The position numbers and the translations under genes were made by a program. From the NCBI RefSeq assembly GCF_964204645.1, contig NC_134027.1, forward strand, positions 291,501 to 355,500: a DNA stretch of 64,000 nucleotides. The letters run 5' to 3'. A model generated the notes under the pieces. That model was given only the letters and a program-made list of their open reading frames with translations, was not told the DNA's origin and did no database searches. This document shows, piece by piece, positions 1-18,165 of the stretch (within the stretch, counting starts at the first letter, position 1; each line of letters starts with the position of its first letter). This DNA is from Tubulanus polymorphus (taxonomy: Eukaryota; Nemertea; Palaeonemertea; Tubulaniformes; Tubulanidae).

Positions 1-5871
<5,871 letters not shown>

Positions 5872-5964
5872 ATTGTATTTAAACCGTTCATTCTCCTACA
5901 AATACTGTTCTTAAGTTATTGATATCAACAGCTCACATCAGTTATTTCTACAATCAGTGAAAAC

Positions 5965-6235
5965 ACTGTTTGAACAGACCGAGGCCGAGTTGCACAGTCG
6001 TGCAGACTTCATGATTGGTCTCAAGTTGTTGGATTGGCTCTATAACTAAAATAAGCTTAGACTGGTTTTAAGTGGTTAGATTGGTTATAGGACCAAAGTG
6101 AGCTTCGACTGGTTTTAAGTTGTAAGATTAGTGATAGAGCCAAAATGAGCTTAGACTGGTTTTAAGTTGTAAGATTAGTGATAGAGCCAAAATGAGCTTA
6201 GACTGGTTTTGAATTTAGGCCATGACTGTGAATCT
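5965..6235. repeat. Foldback-family element downstream of UBA1
   Basis: Begins GAGTTGCACAGTCGTG and ends with the near-complement GGCCATGACTGTGAATC. The centre has internal duplications of GCTTAGACTGGTTTTAAG. It belongs to the same dispersed family as elements near 35.8, 38.2, 40.8 and 41.5 kb and may lie in the UBA1 3' untranslated region. Confidence 0.5.
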
Positions 6236-6469
6236 AGCCGTGAGATTATTGGAATTTCTAGTGTCTCAGCTATTTGACTCAAGCGATACACGGTGTAAAT
6301 GAGATCTCGTGTCGAGTGAGACTTGAGGTTTTACTGAGAATGTGTGGAACTGGTTCTAGGATTAAAGATAACTTACATCGCATAATCTAAAACAGAACTC
6401 TGTTGGCTGGATTAGATCGGTGGGCTAGATTATATCGGGGGGGGGGGGGGTATTTTGTAATTCTGATGA

Positions 6470-6475
6470 AATAAA
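6470..6475 (+). promoter_or_regulatory. Candidate UBA1 poly(A) signal (AATAAA)
   Basis: AATAAA lies about 600 bases after the UBA1 stop codon, just after a 13-base G run. A second AATAAA-like site follows near 6915. Which one is used cannot be told from sequence. Confidence 0.4.
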
Positions 6476-8053
6476 ACTGATATAATATGTGGCTTTATTT
6501 TCACTAGTAGAAACATTCACTATGAAACAACTGATTTATGACAACACTGTGCTTCATTCAATAGATTATCAATTGAACTTTGTAAAAATAGAACCCAGTT
6601 CTGCAATTGTTGTGGATATATTTTATACTGTAGCTTTGAGTTAAGTGCGATGGTTGTGTTCGGTGATCAGTTCCACAATTGTGGAGTCTCTTATTTGATT
6701 CCATCTCTTCAGTCATTCAGTCAAAGCAATCTTTAGACGAGTGAGATGATGTTTGACTGGTGTGAAATAGTGAAGCTGATCCCCGGTGATCTACTTCAGG
6801 GTGTAGTTGGAACTGTGAACTCTTTACGATGACCCTTAGTAATTGTTCTGTATAATTCCTTGCTGGTATTTAATGTTTATTCACTGTATTTGCAGAATTC
6901 TGGTCTGAGCAGAAAATAATAAATTATATGCATTCATTGTGTACCTTGTAAATGAATATTGTTAGTTCATGATTTCTTCTAAAGCTGGTCGTACTACGGA
7001 GGGCAGATTCAAATTGACACCTTCGCAGGAGAGGCGGAGGTACAGAAAACTGATTAGAAATAAAACTAATCAAACAGAGGAACATGATATACTGCAGGAT
7101 GAGTGGACTATAATCAATAGAGAGATAACTACACTATACAGGGGTGTCCCGGGTTCAAACCCAGTAATTACTGACACTGATTCAGATAGTCTAGTACCTA
7201 GCCGTCGTTATACAAACAAGGGAACCGTAACAACGACTGGTATTCAGACTATCATTCAGAGTGATCTTGATGCTGAATAGAGGATGTACAGGGTGTCCGC
7301 CCGGGTTCGAACCCAGTAATTATTGACACTGATTCAGAGTGGTCCTGATGCTGAATAGAGGATGTACAGGGGTGTCCGCCCGTGTTCGAAACATGTAAAT
7401 GCCGATAATACTGTTCGAACCCATATATATTTTAACCGTCAAGTGCTGCCCCTATACATATCGTAGACGGTGAATATATGAACTAACTCATTACTCGCGC
7501 GCCACAGTAGGAAAATTGAACAGTCAGTTAGTTCCCAAATTCACCGCATATGATACACATAGGGGCAGCACCTAACAGTAAAAAACCAACTGTATGTCAA
7601 GACTGGAACAGAATTGAATGAATTCGTAATTAAGAGTGAGAGCTTTGAGTGAGAGCCATCACAGGGTTCACTCACTCACACTACCGATCACAATTTGGGG
7701 CTGATCTTATTGGCGTTCCAAATTATACCCTCTGAAAATACATCCATCATCTGAAACATATCTGTAAGGCCAAAATTCGCTTTTTTAAACATGGGTCAGT
7801 TGTGCTGTAATCTATTTTCCTAAATTCATGATCCACTAAATTATTTCACCTTGAAATCAATATCATCGAGTAGGAATAAGTAAAAGGGGCAACGTGCTTA
7901 TTCACTGGTACAACTATCGGGAATGAACTCGCACAAAACTGATAATGATCGATGGAATTAAGTTGTGTTTTATCAGTTGTGAACTCGTCATGTGTGAACC
8001 TTGAACGATAAAAATTATATTTTCATTTTATATTGTATTTTAGTTCGGTAAAC
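6476..8053. other. Intergenic UBA1-PLA2: short ORF and local duplication, no firm gene
   Basis: An open frame at 6969-7280 could encode a 103-residue charged protein (SQERRRYRK near residue 19). I do not recognise it. Its 3' part is duplicated nearby: GTTCGAACCCAGTAATTA and GATTCAGA...CTGATGCTGAATAGAGGATG recur at about 7270-7365. The GTTCGAACCC box hints at a tRNA-derived repeat. The frame may therefore be repeat sequence and not a gene. An inverted-repeat element (listed separately) follows at 7435. Confidence 0.35.
7435..7579. mobile_element. MITE, 145 bp, copy 1
   Basis: Terminal inverted repeats start ACCGTCAAGTGCTGCCCCTA and end TAGGGGCAGCACCTAACAGT. Inner arms also pair (TGAACTAACT / AGTTAGTTC), with CCACAGTAGGAA between them. 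A second copy of the same length, structure and core lies at 46753-46898. No coding sequence, so it would need a transposase from elsewhere. Confidence 0.85.
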
Positions 8054-9577
8054 ATGACGTGGTTGATATCAGCAATTCTAGCTCTTTTTTGTTTGTCCGC
8101 AGTTAACGGTAAATTATATTTTAAAAAAATATTTTTATTCCATCAACTTTGTTTCTGACTGAAATGAGATAATAGTTTGTTACTAATTTATAAATCATTT
8201 CTTTTATTGCTTTTGGAAAAATTGAAATTAATTGAAAATTGATTTATAACGAAGGTCTATAATCAGGTAATCGTTTAATTTCTAGTGGACTGCGCGCGCA
8301 TAGGAAAACGACTGTTAACTCAATTCGATGATATGTTAGTGAAATATCTAGGGATGAGCGGCAAAGATTTTGATGGTTATGGAAATTACTGCGGAGTCGG
8401 TGGTTCAGGTGAACCAGTAGATGAAATTGACAAGTGAGTCTCTCTTATATCCAGTTCCACATTTCACGAGACAGTTCCACATTTCTGGGGCCAGTTTACA
8501 GTTCCGGACCCAGTTCCACAGTTCTGGACCCAGTTCCACGGTTCCGAACCCAGTTCTACAGTTCTGGACCCAGTTCCACGGTTCCGGACCCAGTTCTACA
8601 GTTTTGGATTGATCCATACTTTTGGGGCCACAGTTCCACAATTCTGGGGTAGTTCCACAGTTCCGGCCCCAGGGCCGCAGTTCCGGACCCAGTTTCACAG
8701 TTCCGGGCCCAATGCCGCAGTTCTGGAGCCAGTTCCGTAGTTCTGATATATTCTTACAAATTGTATATTTTAGATGTTGTATGCATCATGACCATTGTTA
8801 CATCAGTTTGGGTAAATCTGATGAATGTAAGGCGATTCTAAACGTCCCGAAGGCGCCATATTTCATACATTATAACAATGACGTCACGAAAGATTCTATC
8901 AGATGCCGTAAGTATAACTAGGGCCCGGGTCCAGTCCAAACGTGCAGAACTAGGGCCCGGGCCCAGTCCAAACGCGCAGAACTGGGGCCCGGGCCAAGTC
9001 CAAACGCGCAGAACTTAACTCTTCAATTGGGGTTGACATATTTAACGACTGAATCTGAAGTTATTTATCGAATTATTCGAGCAGTCGATCCCGGTCCTTA
9101 TCATGGGCCATTGACTACAGATTTGAGCCGAGTGGCATCTTCACCCGCCAAGGGATTCGAACCGACTACGCTAAAGCTGGTGGAAGCGAGTTCGGGAGTG
9201 ATACCAGACCCTGGCAAGCGAGGATGGCCGAGTATTGGTGACTATGGAGGATTTGTCAAATAAATGATGAATTGACTTTAAAATCATGACGATAATTGCC
9301 ATAGTTGTAGGAATAAGGTTACCATCATTTTAAAAGATACATTTATTTCTTAATTCATTTATTTCTTAATTCTAATTTTTCTATAGTCGATGATCCGAAT
9401 GAGGAACCATGTCGTTCTGCTATATGCACGTGTGACCGAACTGTGACATTGTGCTTCAATAAACACCGCAATATCTATAACAAAGATAATCTGAGTGACA
9501 GTTTCAGCGCGAAAATACAACATGAGTTTATCAAAATATGGGAAAAAATTAAACGCAAAATTGATAAATGGATCTAA
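8054..9577 (+). CDS. Secreted phospholipase A2 with basic C-terminal tail
   Basis: Calcium-dependent lipase family that hydrolyses the sn-2 ester of phospholipids outside the cell. Exons 8054-8108, 8286-8433, 8774-8907, 9387-9577 join to 175 residues. Residues 1-17 form a signal peptide. The calcium loop is YGNYCGVGGSGEPVDEID (50-67), the catalytic pair is in CCMHHDHCY (His73, Asp74), and the second conserved aspartate is in CTCDRTVTLCF (Asp129). Eleven cysteines follow the signal peptide. Two oddities: the usual YGCYCG is YGNYCG, and residues 155-175 are a lysine-rich amphipathic stretch (FIKIWEKIKRKIDKWI) with no C-terminal cysteine. Introns 2 and 3 contain minisatellites. The PLA2 assignment is firm; the subgroup and substrate are not known. 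Confidence 0.93.
8450..8745 (+). repeat. CCAGTTCCACAGTTCC minisatellite in PLA2 intron 2
   Basis: About a dozen irregular units of ~20-22 bp built on GGACCCAGTTCCACAGTTC. It overlaps the donor side of intron 2. The same unit makes a separate array at 15.65-15.95 kb. Confidence 0.9.
8919..9014 (+). repeat. GC-rich ~32-bp repeat in PLA2 intron 3
   Basis: Three copies of AACTAGGGCCCGGGCCCAGT followed by CCAAACGCGCAG, with small changes. They begin just after the donor of exon 3. Confidence 0.85.
9110..9245 (-). repeat. Possible tRNA-derived repeat in PLA2 intron 3
   Basis: The minus strand has GGTTCGAATCCC, a good RNA polymerase III B box, and an open frame runs across the unit on the plus strand. 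I could not place a convincing A box or an acceptor stem, so this is at most an old SINE head. Confidence 0.3.
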
Positions 9578-9711
9578 AAAATAGTGATGTAAAATTCTTT
9601 CGGTTCCATAGTGACGAATAACGCACTAAACGATTAAGACTGGGCTTGGCTAATCTAGACCCAAAATGCCGAGTTTACAAAATATTTTTCTACTCTGGAA
9701 CCGAGTTTAAG

Positions 9712-9717
9712 AATAAA
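9712..9717 (+). promoter_or_regulatory. Candidate PLA2 poly(A) signal (AATAAA)
   Basis: AATAAA about 135 bases after the PLA2 stop and about 160 bases before the next gene's start codon. This gives a compact gene-to-gene spacing. Confidence 0.55.
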
Positions 9718-9873
9718 GAAATCTATGACGTAATTTACGTATTTTGTTGTTATGTGTCTCCATGTGATCCGTAGTCATGGAATCTAGTTCAAAGATGGCG
9801 CCATTTTGAGAGTGGTTATGCGCATTACCCGAATAGAGGATCCGTTGATTTCTTTAAAGTTAGAAAGTGCAAG

Positions 9874-12800
9874 ATGGAACGGGACATCTATCAAGGCGCT
9901 CTGGCTAAAGTCAACCATTCGAAAGATCAGGCAAAACTGAGGAAATTCTCAACAACTCTGGAAAAACGAAAAGAAAGCAGAGAATTAATATTTCGGTAAT
10001 CGATAATTTCGTTGCCCGTTTGTTCATTTGTCTTATCTTTTGATGGTTCATTTTTTTCAAATTTTCAAGATATTAACGAGAGATTCTTTAAGAAGGAAAG
10101 TTAAATAACTCATCGTTACATCAGAGAACGAGGCCAAAATATTTTCAAAAATTTAAAACTGTTGTCTTTGTTGGCTTCACCATACAAATAAATTCAACAT
10201 AAATATATTATTTTTTCCAACTGCCTAAAAGTCATGTGTTCAGTTTGGGTTGTGAATTGTATCCCCCACAACTCTGAAATCCATAACTTCCTACGTCAAA
10301 GAGCCAGAGCTGAAACATTTTGAAGTCAGTTGTTCAGATCGTGTATATATTTCAGTCGCGAGGAAGATGAATTAAAACATCAGTTCACACGTTTACAGAA
10401 CGAACGTCACAGCATCTGGGCGAATCCTGGTTCAACCATTCATGCGTTACCCAGAAAACCACCGTCAATAACATCGGTAAACCGTATATAGACACTGCCC
10501 TCAATCACCCTATGACATCATCAAATATGCCTGCTACACAGGGGCAGATCGAGAGGCCATTTTTAAGGACTTGTCACATCTCAAAGGTTCACCAAGAACC
10601 CTAGTGTCTGATGTACCATAGATGGTACGTAGTTGTAACATGGTGGTTATTCAGGATCGGACGTAGATCACTGTGGAGTCAGTCACATTGCCAGGACTTG
10701 TCACATCTCAAAGGATGCTTCGATGTTTAAAAACGCAATATCATTAAAGGACACCCAAAAATTTTGATGGACTTGTAAGTCTCACAAGTCCCCCCGGATC
10801 CACCCCTGCTGTAGTGATTTGATAAACCCTTGAGCAGAATATGGATAGGCCTACATCCTATCCATAGCAGGCTATCTAATGACGTCAGAGGAAGATGGGT
10901 CTATTAGTTTAAATCAGAAGAGGGAATCTGATGATGTCATAGTGGGATTGTGGAGATAATCTATTGTTTATTTTTGTAGTCAACTGAATTTTCCGATGCC
11001 CCATCACGTCAAAACAGTAATCGTAGTATTGAGACTTTAAGGTAAAATATAGGAATAAATCTGAAAAAAATCAATCTCATATCTGATGTCTGAGAGTCGG
11101 ATGTCTCATATCTGATGTCTGAGAGATAAATATCTGATGTCTGACAGTCTCGTGTGATGTCTGACCATCTGGACCTTCGGTTTCTATTTGTTCATTGATC
11201 CTGACTCAAACTGACGTCTTGATGACAATCTAATATCTAATGTCTGTTACAGTGTCTAATGTCTGACGGTTGTTTTATCTCTGTATCCGCAGTTTTGCAG
11301 CCTCCGCGTCACTCGTACCACAGAAGAAAGAATCGAACGTCAAATCCAGATTATTTGATTATGAAAATAAACAAGCGCGAAGTCACCGAATTTTACGGTT
11401 AAAAGACCCGGATGAATCTTCAAATTCAAATATTGCTCTTAGTTCTCACGACATAGCTTTGCGCATACTCGATGGAGCCTCCGTGTCTGGTAAATAGAAA
11501 CTTTATCGATCCATCGTCGGGTATGACTACATCGATTTCCGATACCGTACATTTTTAGCCAATAACGAGTCAGGTTGCATTCGCGTTGCGCTTATTTACG
11601 TATGCAAAGTAATCATCGAAGCGAGAACTAACGGGTGCTCTGATTGGTTTCATACAATCAGGTTCGAGTCCCATCGGAAGGCAAATTTAATCAAATACCA
11701 ACTCAATTATATATTACCCCTTAAAAAATTTCAATTAAATATATTGCTGATTTTACAACTGCTGAATATGACCCAGTTATTCCGGTAAATGTTTGATTTT
11801 AGGAAATTCGCAACCATCAAAACTCAGACCTAAAAAACTGCACATGACTCAAAGATCCGTAGAACGCTGTGCGGACAGCAGCAGTTCGGAAATGTTGGAA
11901 CAAATGTGGCAACCGAATTCGACATTGGTCCCCCCTACCGACAGCGGTACACATCATCTAACACTGCCTAAACTGAGAAACCTGGCGATGGTGGCAGACA
12001 CTAAGAGTTCCGGGGATATTTCACCGAGAGACAGACAGCAAACTAAATACAGGCGAATTCCAGCACCGAGTAAGAAGAAGAAAAAGTCGCGAGATCCGAA
12101 AATTAAATTGTCAACTGAAGAATCTCCAGATTCGCCCGACTCGAATCACGGTCAGTTGAGCTCACGTCACGTGTCCAATGATAACGACGGTTTGTTACAA
12201 ATTCGACCGAATCGAGCGACCGGAAGTCACGTGGGATTGGACACGCTGAGCAGTTCCCAGATTGTAAATAGATCAGCGTTGAAAATAACGGATCAAAAAG
12301 ATTCGCAGTCGACAATGAAAAAGAGAAAGTCCCCGCCGGAAGAGAGGGTGCTAGTTAAACGAAAGGTATAAAATCCCGTTACAATCAGGTTCTAATCCCG
12401 TGAAGGTAATATCTATCATTCAACTAATCGGTAAATTCTTCACCGATACAATGATTTCCATAATCTTTTCATAAGTGAAATTAACCACAGGTTAAGCCTA
12501 TTATTCACAGTGGTTTTGTGGGGGTTCAAAAAATAGTTCATTTTTCTATAGCCAATATACAAACTTAGAACCACTCATGCCGTTGGACCTGAGTATGGAA
12601 CCCGGAAACCTTGTTTATGTGTATGTGATCCTCAGTGTGGAAATTCAGATATTGTTGAATATTGTTTTTTAGGAGCGAAAACCGCGTGAACAGATTGAAT
12701 TCCATCACACGAGTTTATCACAGAAAACACTGAAAAATCTACATGAAATACTGAACGAAGACAAACTAAAGTGAGTGACTTCGTGAAAGATGCGTCCATG

Positions 12801-13769
12801 GATTGTTTTAAAATATTAGCTTGGATACCGTTTTAGTTATGATACATGCGTGTCTGAAAAAATATCTTGTAAAAAAGTTGGCCTCCGATACCTCTCTTAT
12901 AAATCCTGATCACAGTTGCTTATTTGTGATTTAGTCTAAATGATTTGAAAGATAACAATGCTGTAAAAACAGCCAATAATTAGGAGACTGGAAGTTAATA
13001 TCTTCAAAGTCGAGTGAAAATGTCATTGAATTTAATTAGTCTAATATTCATTCACCTGATGAAGCTAATAAACATTACTAGTTACACCGATAAAGAACTA
13101 TTCGTCACGTTGTATCTATTCTAATACGACGTTTATAATAAAGGTTGTCTAGACGTCATCAGAAGATGGCTCCTAGATCTCAGGTTTGCATCTTATGAAA
13201 GATCGTTCCTTTGAATTCTGGTCGTTTTTAAGCCGCCATTCATTCCGGCGACCTTGACCTTTGTTCGTCACAAAAATCCCCTCGTCTCAAATGACGACAC
13301 TTTTTATTCAGCGTGATACAATCGTTAAATCGTTATGGTTATTTTTTTGTTTGTTGTCGTTTACAGACGTGAGGATTATATACCGTTACCGCTGGTTCAC
13401 GGACCCGTTTGCTCCATAGACCAGAAAAACAGAAAAAGACTGATGGCACTGGAGGTGTTACTGAAACAGTTACCGGCGACTCTACAAAAAGATGCCGTTG
13501 ATTTTGACCCGTTAGCGATGCTGAGCTGCCGATATCTGAGACTCTCGGCGAATAACGTAGCTACGTTGATTGAAATGTGTAACGAGGCGGGAATTAATGT
13601 CGATATTCATCCGCATATGGATGTCAGCGGTGTCCAACTGAAACCGGAAGTGAAAAAACTACAACATTCACCACGTGATGTATTGCCGACGCAGACGCAA
13701 CTGAAAATATCTCCGTTAGTTGATAATAATAATAATAATAATAATGAAAATAATTATAATATCATTTAA
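9874..13769 (+). CDS. Uncharacterised 521-residue protein, seven exons
   Basis: I do not recognise this protein. Exons 9874-9995, 10356-10476, 10980-11041, 11293-11489, 11803-12365, 12673-12770, 13367-13769 join in phase to 521 residues. The N-terminal ~65 residues are strongly charged and likely helical or coiled coil (KLRKFSTTLEKRKESREL). The middle (about 80-390) is low-complexity, rich in Ser, Lys and Pro, with a basic cluster KKKKKSR that could be a nuclear signal. The C-terminal ~110 residues are ordered and look conserved in style (LPLVHGPVCSID, LMALEVLLKQLP, CRYLRLSANNVATLIEMC). It ends in an Asn run from an AAT microsatellite. No transmembrane segment or signal peptide is seen. Consistent phases across six introns support a real gene. 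Confidence 0.75.
10539..10810. mobile_element. Degenerate non-autonomous DNA transposon, copy 1 (intron of 521-residue gene)
   Basis: Right end is ACAAGTCCCCCCGGATCCAC followed by CCCTG, of the GGATCC-type TIR common in hAT-like elements. The left end is a decayed match (CAGGGGCAGATCGAGAGG). The internal sequence, including AAAGGACACCCAAAAATTTT, reappears in a diverged copy at 31.5-31.8 kb. Confidence 0.5.
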
Positions 13770-14034
13770 GATTTAAAACATACGATAAACATTTCATTTT
13801 CTATATCACAAATTATTATCGTTTTGAATTCATCGTCAAACTGACGTAAGTCATCATTTGGATAAATCGTCGCAATTACTGGAGTTGTCTCTATTTTTGA
13901 GTCTCCAATTGTATTTTCAATTTAATTCCCTGTAGCAAACGTAAGTCGTTATTTGGACAAGTCTCCAACATAGCGAATGATCCGGTCCTGTGTGTAACCA
14001 CGTGTTTAGTGTTTATTTCAGTTTATTTCATTGT

Positions 14035-14040
14035 AATAAA
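14035..14040 (+). promoter_or_regulatory. Candidate poly(A) signal for the 521-residue gene
   Basis: AATAAA about 265 bases after the stop codon, followed by a T-rich stretch. Confidence 0.55.
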
Positions 14041-15649
14041 AGTTTAAAGTTATTTATTTTCTATTTCATGTTAAGTCAATAATTTGGTACAAAAATGTTC
14101 TAAAAATAAACACAACAAATAGTTTGAAGAGAATCATCTCTGTATCAAATATCAAATATCGATAATTCTAGTTGTCTGTGTGTCTCAGATATATCGGATC
14201 ATTGCGATCCAGTGCGGAGACTGAGAGACAGTGTGGATCTGATGCTGTTCTCAGTCGAACCGTAAAACATTCATCAATCTATTAATAGCATCCAGAATCA
14301 ATCTCTTCCGATCTCTCCTCGATACCTTACTGCGGCTCTGATATTTCATCGACAAACCGCGTTCTTTCTACTTGTCGTCTGCTCTGTGACGCTTGACAGA
14401 CATTTCTGATAATTCTTGATGAGAAAAAGAAAAATTTCCATTAAGTGTTTTCAACCGATCGACACATAGATCTTCCGCGGCCCTTGATCATTCACGGCCC
14501 CGATCATCCACGGCCTACCTCCACCCACGATCTTCCACTAAACCGCTTGTTCCCAACGCGTGCTGCCAGATCCCAATTTCATTAGACTATATAAACTACT
14601 TTGGATCGATTTGCAAAGCAAAAGTAAACAACTTAGTGAACTGGACCCTAGTGACCCTAACAGCGCGGTGCTGGACTGAGCATATCCGGAAAAATGGAGA
14701 GACACCGCCACCTGGCGGGATGACTGACAGTGTTGTCGAATAGGATTGGTTCATCTCCAATGTTTTAATTCTATTAGAAACTAATGATTAAAAACTCTAG
14801 AACTAAAGAACCTCGCGCCAGCAGAACCTGCGGTAGAAATACGTTAGAAACCCGGTGATATAGAATGATATCGATATATCTCGATGTCCTCAACTTGTTT
14901 ACAAGTTTAACAACCGTTAATGGTTTTGAATTAATAATTAATTCGTTGTTCAGTTTATCCTGTACCCAGCAGTATCCAGCTGTATCCAGGAGTCCTCCGT
15001 TTCCCTACTACTGTCTGACACTTGATTCGATGCGCTATTGGATTAAACTGCAAATCATTAATATTTTAACTATTTGTTTGAAAGAAAACCAATTCTATTC
15101 GGCACTTCAGAATTACAGTAAAACGCATCACCCAGTTAGTGCTTTAGTACTCTCTCCTAACTAGTCAGTACTAACCATTGGACTCGCTATACAAAAAAAC
15201 CCTTACTGTCCAATTTCACAATAATTTCAAATCAATTCATTATGGTCTAATACGGTCTATAAATGGTCTGTATATTCTAGTGAAACATGCTCATCTAATG
15301 TACCGTAGCTTATGACCAGGGCCCAGTCTCGCAGTAAAGATGTTAATGTTTTGACCTCTCATCCTTTATTCAGTAAATATCTCTGGGTCTCGTCTGCTGC
15401 TACTGATGATGATAAAGAGATTATTTACAGTCGATGAAAGGTGATTATTTTTAACCCTCACTCTGTAAACACGTGCTATTTGAACTGAGCTCCGGCCGTT
15501 ATTTGACGAGAATATTGTCCAATCAATTGCCGCAAATACCAAAAAAATGCTTTGAAAAATTGGGTCAGATGCGACTTTTCCCCCTCGCAATCTCCCAACA
15601 GTATCATCATATAAGTGGAGTTCGATCAATTGACGGTGGCTTAGAAGCT
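14041..15649. other. Intergenic, no gene supported
   Basis: Open frames here (for example 14865-15164) have no recognisable motif, and no splice sites extend them into anything conserved. No RNA gene seen. Confidence 0.5.
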
Positions 15650-15955
15650 GGCCCCAGTTCCACAGTACCGGACCCAGTTCCACAGTTCTGGACTCAGTTC
15701 CACAGTACCGGACCCAGTTCCAACGTACCGGACCCAGTTCCACAGTAACGGATCCAGTTCCACAGTTCTGGACTCAGTTCCACAGTACCGGACCCAGTTC
15801 CACAGTACCGGACCCAGTTCCACAGTTCTGGACTCAGTTCCACAGTACCGGACCCAGTTCCACAGTACCGGACCCAGTTCCACAGTTCTGGACTCAGTTC
15901 CACAGTACCGGACCCAGTTCCACAGTACCGGACCCAGTTCCACAGTTCCTTGGCC
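15650..15955 (+). repeat. CCAGTTCCACAGTACCGGA minisatellite
   Basis: About 15 units of 20 bp alternating CAGTTCCACAGTACCGGACC and CAGTTCCACAGTTCTGGACT. This gives a 40- to 60-bp higher-order pattern and long spurious frames on both strands. Same core as the array in PLA2 intron 2. Confidence 0.95.
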
Positions 15956-17766
15956 CCAAACTGTTGAACTTGGTCCTGAAAATAAAACTGTCCCTACTAG
16001 TGCATATGGGTGAAATATACTAATGTACGTATGGTATCGAAATTGTACATAGTCGCGTGGAGTCAGAAATAATGACAATATACTGTATTGTGACTGGTGA
16101 CATAACGGAAGCAAAATCGGACAGATAGATCACGAAAATCTGACAACTCTCTCGCCACGGGGTGAGTGAGAGTAAGAGGGAGAGAGAGGGGGGAGAGAGA
16201 GAGGACAGGTCGATACAATACATGAAATTGATCTAAAGAGATTCTGAACTGACGCAAGGACGCAACCGTCTTATCGCGAATCATCATTCTCTCAGTAAAC
16301 GCCACAGGATGTCAGAGTAGTTTGACATGGGAATCAACTTAACTGGATTTATCTTTCATAGCGCTACAGGTAAGAGACGAGGTATTATAAAATATGTTTC
16401 AATTTAATCCTATCTCGGAGCTACTCACTATCTGTAACCTATGCGCCACCGGTTCAGAGTTTGATTCAACTCTTCGGTTAAATGTAGTTAGTTTACAATT
16501 TTAGTTGTAATACATTTATTTTCTGTCAGTTAATTCTTAATTCATCAAGACAAAATTCCGCAATAATGAGTTATGATTTAACTAATTGATAATCAACTGA
16601 TTTCCACTAAGAGTTAATTCTAACCCACAAGTGTGGAACTGGATCCTGAGTTCAGAGTTAATTCTAACTCTTGACTGTGGAACTGGATCCAAGTATTTGT
16701 TAGTACTTCACTCTAAAGGAAAAACTGTTGAATTGGACTAATTTCAATTTTGAGTAAAACCTAATCGACATTTTACGATAAACTATTTTACAGTTGCTAG
16801 CCGTCAATCGCACGGTTTGAATGTTGATAAAACTGTCAAAGTTCATCAAACCAGTGAAATATGATAAAACACGCATCACAAATAGTTTTCAATTTCTATG
16901 AGTTAAATCGAGAGAGTTACGAAGAATTTAAATTGGGTGTAAATCTTTTCCGTAAAACTATATCTTCCCTCAAGTGGGCCGGTCCATGTTTGTGGTTGTG
17001 GAAAAAGGAAGTTTAAAGTCATGAAATTGAAACTTTGCGATCATAAATCGTCGAATATCATGACTTCATTTTCCAAAAAATATTTGAAATCGTGAGTGAA
17101 AATGAATAGCGATTTATTAATATCAGTTTTATTTAACAAATTCTACACTTAATTTCGATAAAAAAACAATAAGTCCGAAATATTTCCTTTCTGTCATTAT
17201 TTTGTTATAACACCAGCCGCTGTAGATATAACTCTATAGGATAAAGTCGAAACTATGAATAAACTCTATGCGAAGGAAACATTTCAGACCTTATTTTTCG
17301 TTATTAGATTAAGCAATGAACTGGATGTGGAACTTGTAACTAGATTCAAGTCGCGTGAATTCCTGAAACCAACGGTTTTTTTTTATCGTTTGTTTAAATC
17401 TGGAAAAGACAAAAATAATCAAGAATCGATGAAACGTTGACGATTCCAGTTAGAGCGGAAATTGCTAGATTGAGAGTCAAAGGAAGGAACTGAAGAGACT
17501 GGAATATTCGAGAAATTACGGGGCAAGGAAGAGATTTTCTGAATCTCGTCAATTCAAATGAATGCAATATGACAGAGAACTAATAGAACCGGGTTGTTCG
17601 AACTGTGCCCTGAAAGATGCATGCATTTCTATGAGATTGTCTGACGGGTATTCTTGGTCTGATTAGCAACTGTTTTTCAAATTTGCTGACAAGTACTGTT
17701 TAGTGAATAAAGTCACCACACCTGATTGGTCACAGTTACCACACCTGACTGGTCACCACTGACCAT
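15956..17766. other. Intergenic, AT-rich, no gene supported
   Basis: Contains a GA-rich tract at about 16165-16205. Two isolated GTGTGGAACTGGATCC-type motifs lie near 16635 and 16675. The short frame at 17255-17440 has no recognisable feature. Confidence 0.5.
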
Positions 17767-18165
17767 TGCACCAACTTACAAACTCACGCAGTCACTACAG
17801 CTCAGTGGTCTAGTGGTTTGGACAGTGGACTGGCAACTGAGAGACCCAGGTTCAAATCCCGTTGGGTGACTGCACCTAGGGTTAGGTTGACTGCACCTAG
17901 GGTTAGGGTTACGCGTCTAGGGTTAGGTTGACTGCACCTAGGGTTAGGGTTACGCGTCTAGGGTTAGCGGCCAGCAGTGAGTGGCTGCACCTAGGGTTAG
18001 GGTTACGCGTCTAGGGTTAGCTGCCAGCAGCGAGTGGTATATCCGTAATTTTTTTTGTTCTCACTGTTTTGCCGAGAAAATACCCTCATTCTTCTTGCCT
18101 TTCTCTCCCTATCACTGGATCTCATACTCTAACACGGACTCCTGTCTCTTTAGTGCTCATTAAGT
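17767..18165 (+). mobile_element. tRNA-derived SINE, copy 1
   Basis: The head resembles a tRNA: TCAGTGGTCTAGTGGTTTGG (A-box region) and CAGGTTCAAATCCCGTTGG (B box) about 45 bases later. The body holds several copies of CACCTAGGGTTAGGGTTACG. It ends near TTAGTGCTCATTAA. A shorter copy with the same head, body and end is at 20530-20762. Confidence 0.8.

Noticed and set aside
6438..6450. Long G run (also 20331-20343, 26019-26029, C run 51463-51481) as functional quadruplexes
   Set aside because: Simple homopolymers prone to assembly error; no ordered G-tract pattern near a promoter.
15366..16114. Minus-strand frames with repeated Gly-Pro-Val/Trp-Asn patterns
   Set aside because: Direct translation of the CCAGTTCCACAGT array; the period keeps several frames open by chance.
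17790..17870. Functional tRNA gene
   Set aside because: A and B boxes are present but the acceptor stem does not pair and the unit is repeated with a SINE body at 20530.
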